DNA of 32,033 bases from the NCBI GenBank assembly GCA_025451775.1, contig JANWJU010000016.1, positions 1 to 32,033 on the forward strand, in the 5' to 3' direction. Position numbers and translations under genes: made by a program. This document shows positions 25,480 to 32,033 of this stretch, piece after piece; position 1 is the stretch's first letter, and every line of letters starts with the position of its first letter. This stretch comes from Terriglobales bacterium (GTDB taxonomy: Bacteria > Acidobacteriota > Terriglobia > Terriglobales > SCQP01). The notes below the pieces were generated by a model. That model saw only the letters and a list, made by a program, of their open reading frames with translations. It ran no database searches and was not told the DNA's origin.

Positions 25480-25511
25480 TAACGCTCACGCCGGGAGTCT
25501 AACGCTCACGC
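25480..25511. repeat. 12-nt direct repeat at the end of the membrane-protein gene
   Basis: TAACGCTCACGC occurs at 25480-25491 and again at 25500-25511, a 20-nt spacing. The second copy encodes the last residues (Arg-Glu-Arg) and the stop of the minus-strand membrane protein. The first copy lies just beyond the stop and includes the alternative GTG start of the cupin gene. A small local duplication is the simplest explanation. Confidence 0.6.
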
Positions 25512-26086
25512 AGGGGGTCGGGCGCGACCAGGAGCCAGGCGCCGAGCAGGGCCAGCGGCAGCAACTCCAATGGCGCCAGCGCTTGCGCCAGCCCCAGCGG
25601 CTGGCCCAGATTAGGCACCAGCCCTTCCACCGGCACCTGGCTGATCCACCCCAGCGTGCCGATCACGCCGTAGTAACCGCCGGCCAAGCCGGGGACCAGC
25701 AACAGAAAACCCAGCAACTTGCGGGCGCGCAGATTGTGGCGCGCCGCCCACATCGCCGCCAGCACCACCCCCGGCGCCAGCCACGCCGTCCCGCTCTCCA
25801 AGCCGGCCCCGGTGGCCGTCAGCATGAGCACCAACCCCACCGCCGCCGCCCGCTCCAGCAGCAGCACCCCGGCCACCGTCACCGCCGCCAGCACCGGCAC
25901 CAGCACCCGGCCCGCACCGCCGAGACCAGGAGCCCAGACCCAGGTGTAGGGCAGCATCAGCCCCGCGCCCAGCACCGTGGCAAAGATGGCAAGTCGCAGC
26001 CCAAGCCCCCGCGGCGCTCGGCTTCCAGTCCGCTGTGCCACAGCGGCGGAAGAATAGATGGGCGGGCTGGCGGGCGTCTCCGGCAT
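25499..26086 (-). CDS. Hypothetical multi-spanning membrane protein
   Basis: This unrecognised protein of about 195 residues has five or six hydrophobic segments (LRLAIFATVLGAGLMLPYTW, then stretches rich in Val/Leu/Ala, and a final LLPLALLGAWLLVAPDPLRE). ATG 26086 is chosen because GGGGAGG (26098-26092) precedes it at good spacing; ATG 26104 and a longer frame to 26167 are alternatives without a clear ribosome-binding site. It leads the run of membrane protein, cupin, DUF488 and glutaredoxin genes. It diverges from the DUF1015 gene, with about 70 bases between starts, so the promoters of both must share that gap. No function is proposed. Confidence 0.75.
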   Translation of the reverse strand: MPETPASPPIYSSAAVAQRTGSRAPRGLGLRLAIFATVLGAGLMLPYTWVWAPGLGGAGRVLVPVLAAVTVAGVLLLERAAAVGLVLMLTATGAGLESGTAWLAPGVVLAAMWAARHNLRARKLLGFLLLVPGLAGGYYGVIGTLGWISQVPVEGLVPNLGQPLGLAQALAPLELLPLALLGAWLLVAPDPLRER

Positions 26087-26156
26087 GGCGGCCTCCCCGA
26101 TCATAACGCAACGGTTCTGGCCAACCTTGGCCCGGGATTCTGACACAATGGAAACG

Positions 26157-27485
26157 ATGGCACGCATACAGCCTTTCTCCGCCTACCGCTACGATCTCAG
26201 CCACGTCCGCGCCGCCGACGTGATCACCCAACCCTACGACAAGATCACGCCTGATATGCGTCAGCGCTACCTTGCCCAGAGCCCCTACAACTTGGTGCGG
26301 GTCATCCTCGGCGAGAAACACGAAGGCGATAACGACGGCAACAACGTCTACACCCGCGCCCGCGGCTACTTGAACGAATGGATCCAAAAAGGCATCCTGC
26401 GCGCCGACCCCGAACCCGGCGTCTACCCCTATACCCAGAGTTTCGCCTCGCCCGATACCGGCGAACACTGCGTGCGCCGCGGCTTCATCGCTCTGGGCGG
26501 CATCGAGGATTACGCCAACCAAGTCGTGTTCCGGCACGAGCAGACGCTCAGCGGCCCCAAAGCTGATCGCCGCGCCCTCTTGCAAGCCACGCGCACCCAC
26601 TTTGGCCAGATCTTCATGCTCTATAGCGATCCCAGCCAAGCCACCGAGGCGGAGTTGCTGGCGCGGGCGCAGAATCCCATCTTCGAGGCCACCGACGAGT
26701 ACGGCACCACCCACCGCCTGTTCCAGGAAACCGATGGCGCCGTCATCGCCCGCCTGCACGATCACATGGCCAGCCAAAAATTGGTGATCGCCGACGGCCA
26801 TCACCGCTACGAAACCGCGCTGCAGTGGCGCAATGAGTGCAATGGCCAGGCCCCGCACCGCCCCGACCATCCCTGGAACTGGGTGATGATGACCTTCATC
26901 AACGCCGATGCCCCAGGACTCATTGTGCTCCCCACCCACCGGCTCATTTATGGATTAGCGGGTTGGGATGCAGCCGCGGTCACGGCCAAACTGCACGCCT
27001 ACTTCGACATCGAGCCGCTGCCCGGCATCAGCCTCAAACCCGGCAACGCCGCCGAAGTCTGGACGGCGCTGCGGCCCCGGCTGGCCGCCGCTGGCGCGAC
27101 GGCCATTGCCATGGTCTTGCAAGGCATTTCCCACCCCAGCCTCTTGCGTCCCAAAGCATCGCTGGACCTCGCCGCGCTCTTACCGGAAGCCTCGCCCGAG
27201 CAACGCCGCCTCAACCTGGTGGTGTTGCACCGCCTGGCGCTCGATTTGGGCCTGGGGATCACGCCCGAGATGGTGCGCGAGGAGCGCCACCTGCGCTACC
27301 TGCGCAGCGCCCCGGAAGCCCTGGAATCGGTGGCGGTGGGCGCCGGCCAAGCCGCCTTCCTGGTCAACGCCATCCCGGCTTCGCAGGTGCGCGAGGTGGC
27401 GCTCGCCGGCGGCGTCATGCCGCAGAAGTCGACCGACTTCTTCCCCAAACTCCTCACCGGCTTGACCATGTACCGCGTCGAATAG
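26157..27485 (+). CDS. DUF1015 family protein
   Basis: This 442-residue cytoplasmic protein matches DUF1015 throughout: MARIQPFSAYRYDLSHVRAA at the start, VITQPYDKITPDMRQRYLAQ, SPYNLVRVILGE, and the strongly conserved VIADGHHRYETALQWRNE (about residues 210-227). DGHHR resembles the nucleotide-binding DGxHR motif of ParB/sulfiredoxin-like and archaeal serine kinase (SerK) proteins, so a phosphotransfer or nucleotide-binding role is possible but not shown. In many bacteria DUF1015 genes sit near serine-biosynthesis genes; none is present here. ATG 26157 matches the usual family N-terminus; ATG 26148 is a close alternative. The gene converges on the STAS gene across a 309-nt gap. Confidence 0.9.
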   Translation: MARIQPFSAYRYDLSHVRAADVITQPYDKITPDMRQRYLAQSPYNLVRVILGEKHEGDNDGNNVYTRARGYLNEWIQKGILRADPEPGVYPYTQSFASPDTGEHCVRRGFIALGGIEDYANQVVFRHEQTLSGPKADRRALLQATRTHFGQIFMLYSDPSQATEAELLARAQNPIFEATDEYGTTHRLFQETDGAVIARLHDHMASQKLVIADGHHRYETALQWRNECNGQAPHRPDHPWNWVMMTFINADAPGLIVLPTHRLIYGLAGWDAAAVTAKLHAYFDIEPLPGISLKPGNAAEVWTALRPRLAAAGATAIAMVLQGISHPSLLRPKASLDLAALLPEASPEQRRLNLVVLHRLALDLGLGITPEMVREERHLRYLRSAPEALESVAVGAGQAAFLVNAIPASQVREVALAGGVMPQKSTDFFPKLLTGLTMYRVE

Positions 27486-27503
27486 CCGCTGGGCACGGCA
27501 GCC

Positions 27504-27522
27504 GACGTGGCGGAGGCACGTC
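27504..27522 (+). terminator. Short hairpin after the DUF1015 stop (possible terminator)
   Basis: GACGTG (27504-27509) and CACGTC (27517-27522) form a perfect 6-bp stem with a 7-nt loop, 18 bases past the DUF1015 stop. There is no following run of T, so intrinsic termination is doubtful. Confidence 0.3.
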
Positions 27523-27620
27523 TCCGGTACGCCGCTCCCGCTGGTCGCTCGAACGGCAAGGCCGCTGGCGCACGCGGCCTAGCGGGCGGCAAAGCCGGGG
27601 ATGCGGCCACACTAACCGCG

Positions 27621-27794
27621 CGGTCCGCCGCCGACGCCCGAGCGGGGCTCAGGGGTCCCCGCGACGCGGCGGCGGCGAAGCGGGCGGCGAACCCGGGTGC
27701 CCGCGCCCGGTCCGCCGCCGACGCCCGAGCGGGGCTCAGGGGTCCCCGCGACGCGGCGGCGGCGAAGCGGGCGGCGAAGCCGGGTGCCCGCGCC
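27621..27794. repeat. Two tandem 87-nt GC-rich copies, each able to form a hairpin
   Basis: Copy 1 spans 27621-27707 and copy 2 spans 27708-27794. They appear identical except for one base (C at 27692, G at 27779). Within copy 1, CCGCCGCCG (27625-27633) can pair with CGGCGGCGG (27667-27675), and CGGGG (27643-27647) with CCCCG (27657-27661), giving a long stem. The second copy ends exactly at the base before the stop codon of the minus-strand STAS gene. Together with 27486-27620, where I see only the short hairpin above, this fills the 309-nt gap between two convergent genes. Confidence 0.9.
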
Positions 27795-28139
27795 TTAATT
27801 GAAGCTGGCGACGGCGGCGTCCTCGGTCTCGTAGACGTCGAAGACGGTCAGCAGCTTGGTGATCATCAGCAACTCGTGGAAACGCTTGGTGATGGCGGCG
27901 AGTTTAATGCGCGCGCCCCGCGAGTTGGCCGTGCTGTACAGTCCCACCATCGCGCCCAACCCGCTGGAGTCGATGAAATCCACCTGGGCCAGGTTGATCA
28001 CGATCTTGGTCACCCCATTGGCGAGCAAGCCCTTGACGCTCTCGCGCAAATCGTTGGTTTCCTGGCCGAGGATAATGCGCCCGACCGCCTCGACAACGGT
28101 TACGCCACTGACAATGCGGGTGGTGAGTTTCAATGCCAC
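27795..28139 (-). CDS. STAS-domain anti-sigma factor antagonist
   Basis: This 114-residue protein is a single STAS domain: LKLTTRIVSGVTVVEAVGRI, ILGQETNDLRESVKGLLANG, and the signature VDFIDSSGLGAMVGLYSTAN, with the phosphorylatable Ser at residue 58 (DSSG). Proteins of this kind, like SpoIIAA and RsbV, bind an anti-sigma kinase when unphosphorylated and so free a sigma factor; others act in different partner-switching circuits. No kinase or phosphatase partner is adjacent. GTG 28139 is chosen because AGGGGG (about 28152-28147) precedes it at good spacing and family homology begins there; an in-frame start at 28199 has no such support. A consensus-like promoter lies about 30 bases upstream. 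Confidence 0.92.
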   Translation of the reverse strand: MALKLTTRIVSGVTVVEAVGRIILGQETNDLRESVKGLLANGVTKIVINLAQVDFIDSSGLGAMVGLYSTANSRGARIKLAAITKRFHELLMITKLLTVFDVYETEDAAVASFN

Positions 28140-28169
28140 GCTGTATCCCCCTAAGCTTCTTGAAGTGCC

Positions 28170-28199
28170 ATTAGACACTAGTGTCCGGTCCAGGGTCAA
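28170..28199 (-). promoter_or_regulatory. Sigma-70-like promoter with a 12-bp palindrome, for the STAS gene
   Basis: On the minus strand TTGACC (28199-28194) and TCTAAT (28175-28170) are spaced by 18 bases, close to the consensus -35 and -10. Between them, and touching the -10 box, is a perfect 12-nt palindrome GACACTAGTGTC (28174-28185). The start codon lies about 30 bases downstream. The position is right for a repressor operator. Confidence 0.6.
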
Positions 28200-28231
28200 T
28201 CGGCTCTCCGCCTGTGGCGCGCCATATGCAC

Positions 28232-28816
28232 CTATCGCGCGGGCTGGCGCCGGGCTTGCATCTCCAGCCGGATGCCGCGCCGGTCCTCGACGCTGAGCCG
28301 GTCACGCAGAGCCGGAAAAATCAACCGCTCCTCCAGCGCGAGGTGGTCCCGCCAGGCGTCCTCAAGCTCCCGCGCCTCGGCGGCGGTCGCGGCGGCAGCG
28401 CCGGCATCCGCCGCCGCCGCCTGCCACTTGGGCAGAAGAGCGGCCACCGTGCGGTCGATGGTGCGGTGCTGATCGACCATGGCTTGGTTGGCCGCCGCAA
28501 GCGGGTCCTCATCCCCGGCGCCCGCCAGCGCCGCTTTCAGCCGCGGATACACCGACTCGTTCTCGTCGGCTTCATGCAGCGGCAGCGCCTGACTGTAGTA
28601 GCGGTAAACGGCGCCGGCCGCCGAACGCACCTCGCCCGCCGGCGCCCCCGGCTGCGTGAGCTTGACCGCGATGCCGGTAAAATGGCGAATCCGCGTGTGG
28701 CAGCTCAACAGCAGATCGATGGGGTCGCTCTGATCGCCGGCTTTAAGCGCTTCGGCCAGGCTGGCGGCCTGGCCCGGCCCTGGGCTCGATGGCCCCGGCT
28801 TAATTTGCGTGAACAT
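28232..28816 (-). CDS. Hemerythrin-like (HHE domain) protein
   Basis: This 194-residue, mostly helical protein has the spaced His/Glu pattern of the hemerythrin HHE family: CHTRIRHFTGIAVKL (first His residues), YYSQALPLHEADENESVYPR (H..E..E), MVDQHRTIDRTVAALL, and WRDHLALEERLIFPAL (H...E). The family binds a di-iron centre and serves in oxygen or nitric oxide sensing, or in iron and stress handling. Here it stands alone with no fused signalling domain, and the exact role is unknown. The N-terminal 25 residues are Pro/Gly-rich. ATG 28816 is the only good start. It lies upstream of the STAS gene on the same strand, but that gene has its own promoter-like sequence. Confidence 0.85.
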   Translation of the reverse strand: MFTQIKPGPSSPGPGQAASLAEALKAGDQSDPIDLLLSCHTRIRHFTGIAVKLTQPGAPAGEVRSAAGAVYRYYSQALPLHEADENESVYPRLKAALAGAGDEDPLAAANQAMVDQHRTIDRTVAALLPKWQAAAADAGAAAATAAEARELEDAWRDHLALEERLIFPALRDRLSVEDRRGIRLEMQARRQPAR

Positions 28817-28873
28817 ACTCTAAGTCTAGCGTTTCCAGCCGATTTTCGCTAAGCTCCGACCGGAGGTGTGCCC

Positions 28874-30247
28874 ATGCGACTTGTCCTAATGGTCGCCGCA
28901 TTGCTCGCCACCGCTTGCGCCCAAGGCCCCAGCCTGCCTGGCTGGTGGCTCGGTACGTTGGCGCCCGCGGTTCCCCTGCGGCTTGAAATGCATGTCACCC
29001 AAGCCTCTCCCAAGCTGGAAGCCACCTTCACCAGCCTCGATCAAGGACGGGCTCAGTTTCCCGCCTCCAGCGTTGCGGTGCAAGGCCGGCAGGTCTCCAT
29101 CGCCGCCGCCGCCGCCCACGCCACCTTCACCGGCACGCTGAGCGCCGATGGCAACACCATCACCGGAACCTGGTCTCAAGGCCCCGGCAAACTGCCGCTG
29201 ACCTTACACCGCGAAGCCGGGCCGCTGCCGGTGGCACAGAACCGTCCGCAGGAGCCGAAGCCGCCATTCCCCTATCGATTGCTGCCGGCCCTGGTCCCCG
29301 GCCCCGGCGGCATCCACCTCGCCGGAACCCTCACCGTTCCCCCAGGCCCAGGCCCGTTTCCGGCTGCGCTGCTGATCGCCGGCTCCGGCCCCAACAACCG
29401 CAACGAAGACGTCTTTGGACACAAGATTTTCCTCGTCCTCGCCGACAACCTCACCCGGCACGGCTTCGCCGTGTTGCGCTTGGATAAGCGCGGCGTCGGC
29501 CAATCCACCGGCGACGCGGCCACCGCCACCACCACCGATTACGCCGCTGACGCCGCCGGCGCCTTCGCCTGGCTGCGCCGCCAGCCGGGCATTGACGCCG
29601 CGCGCGTGGGTCTCATCGGCCACAGCGAGGGCGGCCTGATCGCCGCCATGGTCGCCAGCCAGCACCCCGAGGCCGCCTTTGCCGTCATGATGGCCGGCCC
29701 CGGCGAACGCGGCGAAGATTTGGTCGTCTCCCAAGTCGAGGCCCTCAACGCCGCCAGCGGCGCTCCGCCCGCCACCGTCGCCAAAGACGCGACCATGGAA
29801 CGCGCCGTGCTGGATTTGGTCATGGCCGCCCCCACCGATGCCGCCGTTCCCGCGGCCCTGGATGCCGCCGCCACCAAGGGCACGCTGCCCAAAATCCCCG
29901 CCGCCCAGGTCGCCGGACTCGCCTCACCTTGGTACCGGGCGTTTTTGAGATCCGATCCTGCCCCGTATCTGGAACTGCTGCGCTGCCCCGTGCTGGCGCT
30001 CAGCGGCTCCAAGGATGTGCAGGTCCCGCCCGCCGCCAACCTGCCGCTGCTGAAGGCGGATCTCGCTCATGACCCGCACGCCACCGTGGTCGAGCTACCC
30101 GGCCTCAACCATCTCTTCCAGGCCGCTAAAACCGGCCTCCCCGCCGAGTACGCGCAAATTGAAGAAACCATTGATCCAGCGGCACTTTCGGCGATCGATA
30201 CCTGGCTCGATACTGTGATCGTTCCGACGCGGGCCGCCCACCGCTAA
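28874..30247 (+). CDS. Secreted alpha/beta hydrolase with N-terminal beta domain
   Basis: This 457-residue protein has a signal peptide (MRLVLMVAALLATACAQ); cleavage after ACA is likely, though the Cys leaves a lipoprotein possible. Residues about 20-120 form a beta-rich domain seen before such hydrolases (TFTGTLSADGNTITGTWSQG). The rest is an alpha/beta hydrolase: LLIAGSGPNNRNEDVFGHK (oxyanion region), LRLDKRGVGQSTG, nucleophile Ser251 in GHSEGG, Asp381 in GSKDVQVPP, and His413 in LNHLF. The substrate is probably an ester or peptide in the periplasm or outside; it cannot be narrowed. ATG 28874 is chosen over GTG 28868 because GGAGG (28862-28866) is well placed. The gene diverges from the hemerythrin gene. 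Confidence 0.9.
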   Translation: MRLVLMVAALLATACAQGPSLPGWWLGTLAPAVPLRLEMHVTQASPKLEATFTSLDQGRAQFPASSVAVQGRQVSIAAAAAHATFTGTLSADGNTITGTWSQGPGKLPLTLHREAGPLPVAQNRPQEPKPPFPYRLLPALVPGPGGIHLAGTLTVPPGPGPFPAALLIAGSGPNNRNEDVFGHKIFLVLADNLTRHGFAVLRLDKRGVGQSTGDAATATTTDYAADAAGAFAWLRRQPGIDAARVGLIGHSEGGLIAAMVASQHPEAAFAVMMAGPGERGEDLVVSQVEALNAASGAPPATVAKDATMERAVLDLVMAAPTDAAVPAALDAAATKGTLPKIPAAQVAGLASPWYRAFLRSDPAPYLELLRCPVLALSGSKDVQVPPAANLPLLKADLAHDPHATVVELPGLNHLFQAAKTGLPAEYAQIEETIDPAALSAIDTWLDTVIVPTRAAHR

Positions 30248-30319
30248 TGTAAGCGCCATTTGAACATATAATGTAAATTATTGCGTTATAATTTTAATTA
30301 GTGGCGTACAATGTAAATC
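30246..30319 (+). promoter_or_regulatory. AT-rich control region of the fic gene with direct and inverted repeats
   Basis: This 74-nt stretch is strikingly AT-rich in a GC-rich region. AATGTAAAT occurs at 30270-30278 and 30310-30318 (40 nt apart), and a shorter AATGTAA at 30246-30252. A 7-bp inverted repeat AAATTAT-6 nt-ATAATTT spans 30275-30294. Two TATAAT boxes lie at 30267-30272 and 30287-30292; TTGAAC (30260-30265) is a possible but badly spaced -35. The last direct repeat abuts the fic ATG, and no Shine-Dalgarno sequence is present. The layout fits a repressed promoter. Confidence 0.6.
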
Positions 30320-31480
30320 ATGGACGCCGCCGCTTTCAAGCCCGGATGGATGACTGGGCGGCTCGTCCCGATCCCGCATGGCCGTCCAGACACCGCTGTT
30401 GCCTTCATTCCCCATCCGCTGCCACCGCAGTGGACGTGGCCGGACCGGCTCTGGCCGCTGTTGTTGGAAGCCCGCATCTGCCTCTCCCGCCTGGACGGCA
30501 CCGGCAAGCACCTCCCCAACCCGGAGCTGCTGCTGCGCCCCATGGCCAACCGCGAAGCCCAGCTCTCCTCCCAGCTCGAGGGCACCACCACCGACCCGCA
30601 GCAGCAGGTGTTGTTTCAGATCGACCCGGGCTACCCCATCTCAGTCGGCGATCCGAAGAATGCCCTGCGTGAAGTCTTCAACTATCAGCGCGCGCTGCGC
30701 CTGCGGCTGGACGACGGCAATCAATTACCGCTGTCGCTGCGACTGATTCGGGATCTGCACCGCACCTTGCTGGACGGGGTGCGCGGCTCCGATCAGCGCC
30801 CAGGCGAGTTCCGCCAGATCCAGAACCAGATCGGACGTCCAGCGCGCTACGTTCCGCCGCCGCCGGCGGAGGTGCCCGGCGCGCTCGATGCGCTGGAAAA
30901 ATACCTGCATGCTAGTGATCGATTCGATCCGCTGGTGCGGGCGTTTTTGGTGCATTACCAGTTCGAGGCCATTCATCCATTTCACGACGGCAACGGACGC
31001 GTGGGGCGGCTGCTGCTGTCGCTGGCCATCGCCGAGTGGTGCCAGCTCTCCAGCCAATGGCTCTATATGAGCCCCTACTTTGAAGCCCGCCGGGACGAGT
31101 ACATGAACCTGCTGCTGGCGGTTAGCACCGACGGGGCCTGGGAGCCGTGGATCGGCTTCTGCCTCCAAGGCGTGATCGCGCAGGCGCGCGACACGGAGAT
31201 ACGCTGCGACCGCCTACTCGCCCTACAACAGGATTTCCACCACCGCCTGCGGGGCGGCAGCCTGCGCCTGGCGCAGATGGTGGACCGGCTGTTCGCCACG
31301 CCGGTAATCAGCGTCCCGCAGTACCAGCGCATGTTCGCGATCACCCATCCCACCGCCCGCTCCGACCTGCGCAAGCTGGCGGCGGCGGGGGTAGTGGCGC
31401 AGTTGCCGGGGTACGACCCGATCACTTACTACTGCCCGCCCATTTACGACGTCACCTACGGCGACGGCGTGCTGGATTAA
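30320..31480 (+). CDS. Fic family protein (AMP transferase) with N-terminal inhibitory helix and C-terminal winged helix
   Basis: This 386-residue cytoplasmic protein transfers AMP, or another phosphate-linked group, from a nucleotide to a target hydroxyl. The Fic motif HPFHDGNGRVGR is complete, with catalytic His219. The inhibitory motif (S/T)xxxE(G/N) is seen as SSQLEG (83-88), with Glu87 expected to block ATP binding; this places it in the class with the inhibitory helix before the Fic core, needing no separate antitoxin. Residues about 15-110 form the N-terminal helical part. The C-terminus (about 300-375), with FAITHPTARSDLRKLAAAGV, looks like a winged helix that could bind DNA. The upstream region is full of repeats, so self-regulation is plausible. 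The target is unknown. The gene ends one base from the convergent TIGR03435 gene. Confidence 0.93.
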   Translation: MDAAAFKPGWMTGRLVPIPHGRPDTAVAFIPHPLPPQWTWPDRLWPLLLEARICLSRLDGTGKHLPNPELLLRPMANREAQLSSQLEGTTTDPQQQVLFQIDPGYPISVGDPKNALREVFNYQRALRLRLDDGNQLPLSLRLIRDLHRTLLDGVRGSDQRPGEFRQIQNQIGRPARYVPPPPAEVPGALDALEKYLHASDRFDPLVRAFLVHYQFEAIHPFHDGNGRVGRLLLSLAIAEWCQLSSQWLYMSPYFEARRDEYMNLLLAVSTDGAWEPWIGFCLQGVIAQARDTEIRCDRLLALQQDFHHRLRGGSLRLAQMVDRLFATPVISVPQYQRMFAITHPTARSDLRKLAAAGVVAQLPGYDPITYYCPPIYDVTYGDGVLD

Positions 31481-31481
31481 T

Positions 31482-32033
31482 TCATTGATCCGGCCCCGGA
31501 CGGGCGATGTGCGTCACGCTATACATTCGATAGGGGCCGACCGCTTTGACCGGCACGAGCCCTAACTGACGCTGCAACGCCTCCGCCACCGGCTCACCGA
31601 AGACGACCTTTTGGCCGATTTGCACGGGCCGCGCCAGCCGCCGATAGAGCACGATGACGTAATTCCCGGTCAACCGCGTCCGATCGATCACCGGCCGGTC
31701 AAAGAAAAGCACGGGGGCGGGAATATTCAGGCGGGCGATGAGATCCGGGAGGCTGCACCCGCGGTAAAGCAGCGTGAGCATCTGCCTCTCTGCCGGAGGG
31801 GGAACCGCATCCATGGCCTTGGCGCAATCCTCGCCCGGCGGCAGCGGCGTCAGCTTGGGGCCGCCCGGCGCAACCTCGAGGTCGTAGACCGGCTGCACCT
31901 TGTCCCCGATGCTCAACTTCAGTTGGAAACGCTCGACCAACACCCGCCGCAGCATCAGCAGCATCTGCGCTTTGCTCGTTGGCTTGCTGGTGGTCGCGGT
32001 GATCGAATAAAGGCTATCTTCGGAGTATTGCGC
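31482..32033 (-). CDS. TIGR03435 family protein, 5' end outside window
   Basis: This is a partial gene; about 183 codons are visible and the frame is open to the window edge. It contains AQYSEDSLYSITATT, then SKAQMLLMLRRVLVERFQLK and VYDLEVAPGGPKLTPL. This is the pattern of the TIGR03435 'soil-associated' family, which is greatly expanded in Acidobacteria and has no assigned function. The C-terminal part holds PVIDRTRLTGNYVIVLY, another family feature, in which Asp-Arg-T-x-L-x-G-x-Y is conserved. Members usually carry an N-terminal signal or membrane segment, which would lie beyond position 32033. Confidence 0.88.
   Translation of the reverse strand, partial: AQYSEDSLYSITATTSKPTSKAQMLLMLRRVLVERFQLKLSIGDKVQPVYDLEVAPGGPKLTPLPPGEDCAKAMDAVPPPAERQMLTLLYRGCSLPDLIARLNIPAPVLFFDRPVIDRTRLTGNYVIVLYRRLARPVQIGQKVVFGEPVAEALQRQLGLVPVKAVGPYRMYSVTHIARPGPDQ

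Noticed and set aside
25611-26939. 442-codon minus-strand open frame
   Set aside because: It overlaps the DUF1015 gene in antisense and the membrane-protein gene in another frame; both of those are better supported.
27507-28154. Plus-strand open frame containing a 29-residue repeat
   Set aside because: The peptide repeat simply reflects the 87-nt DNA repeat (a multiple of three), and the rest is antisense to the STAS gene.
1-32033. CRISPR array, tRNA, rRNA, transposase or phage genes
   Set aside because: No regularly spaced repeats, tRNA-like cloverleaf with CCA-proximal features, or mobile-element protein was found by reading both strands.

Overview
The window is about 32 kb of GC-rich bacterial chromosome, densely packed with genes on both strands. 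Several families point to Acidobacteriota: a TIGR03435-type protein at the right edge, a secreted von Willebrand factor A protein of the 'VWFA-related Acidobacterial domain' (TIGR03436) type, and a TPR-secretin carrying a C-terminal cohesin-like domain. No rRNA, tRNA, insertion sequence, prophage or CRISPR array was seen. The content looks like ordinary core and accessory chromosome with a few local oddities.

Left part (1-5.5 kb). A pseudopilin gene, cut by the window edge, overlaps the end of a secretin gene; together they suggest a type II secretion or type IV pilus-like machine on the minus strand. Facing away are smpB (trans-translation) and pepA (leucyl aminopeptidase). Next comes a small type II toxin-antitoxin locus: a Phd/YefM-type antitoxin with a palindrome over its likely promoter, and a PIN-domain toxin broken by a one-base frameshift.

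Centre (5.5-16.3 kb). thiI (tRNA 4-thiouridine synthesis) follows an orphan LolD/MacB-type ABC ATPase. Head-to-head with the ATPase, with start codons that overlap, is a multi-membrane acyltransferase-like protein, followed by the secreted VWA protein. A TauE/SafE exporter and a DUF1634 protein form a tightly joined pair. They are followed by a membrane protein fused to a spermidine-synthase-like domain, then by a GH29 alpha-L-fucosidase and a zinc alcohol dehydrogenase that look like one operon for deoxysugar use.

Right part (16.4-32 kb). A full-length Lhr helicase is followed by a VOC protein, a YbjQ protein and a small membrane peptide. On the other strand are a large membrane-bound hybrid histidine kinase and a four-gene run (membrane protein, cupin, DUF488, glutaredoxin). 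A DUF1015 protein converges on a STAS anti-sigma antagonist, with an 87-nt tandem repeat filling the gap between them. A hemerythrin-like protein, a secreted alpha/beta hydrolase, a self-inhibited Fic protein and a TIGR03435 protein complete the window.

The clearest items for a second look are the frameshifted toxin beside an intact antitoxin, the AT-rich repeat-laden control region of the fic gene, the 87-nt hairpin-forming tandem repeat, the secretin-cohesin fusion, and a consensus-like promoter with a perfect 12-bp palindrome in front of the STAS gene. No clearly new multi-gene system could be demonstrated from the sequence alone.
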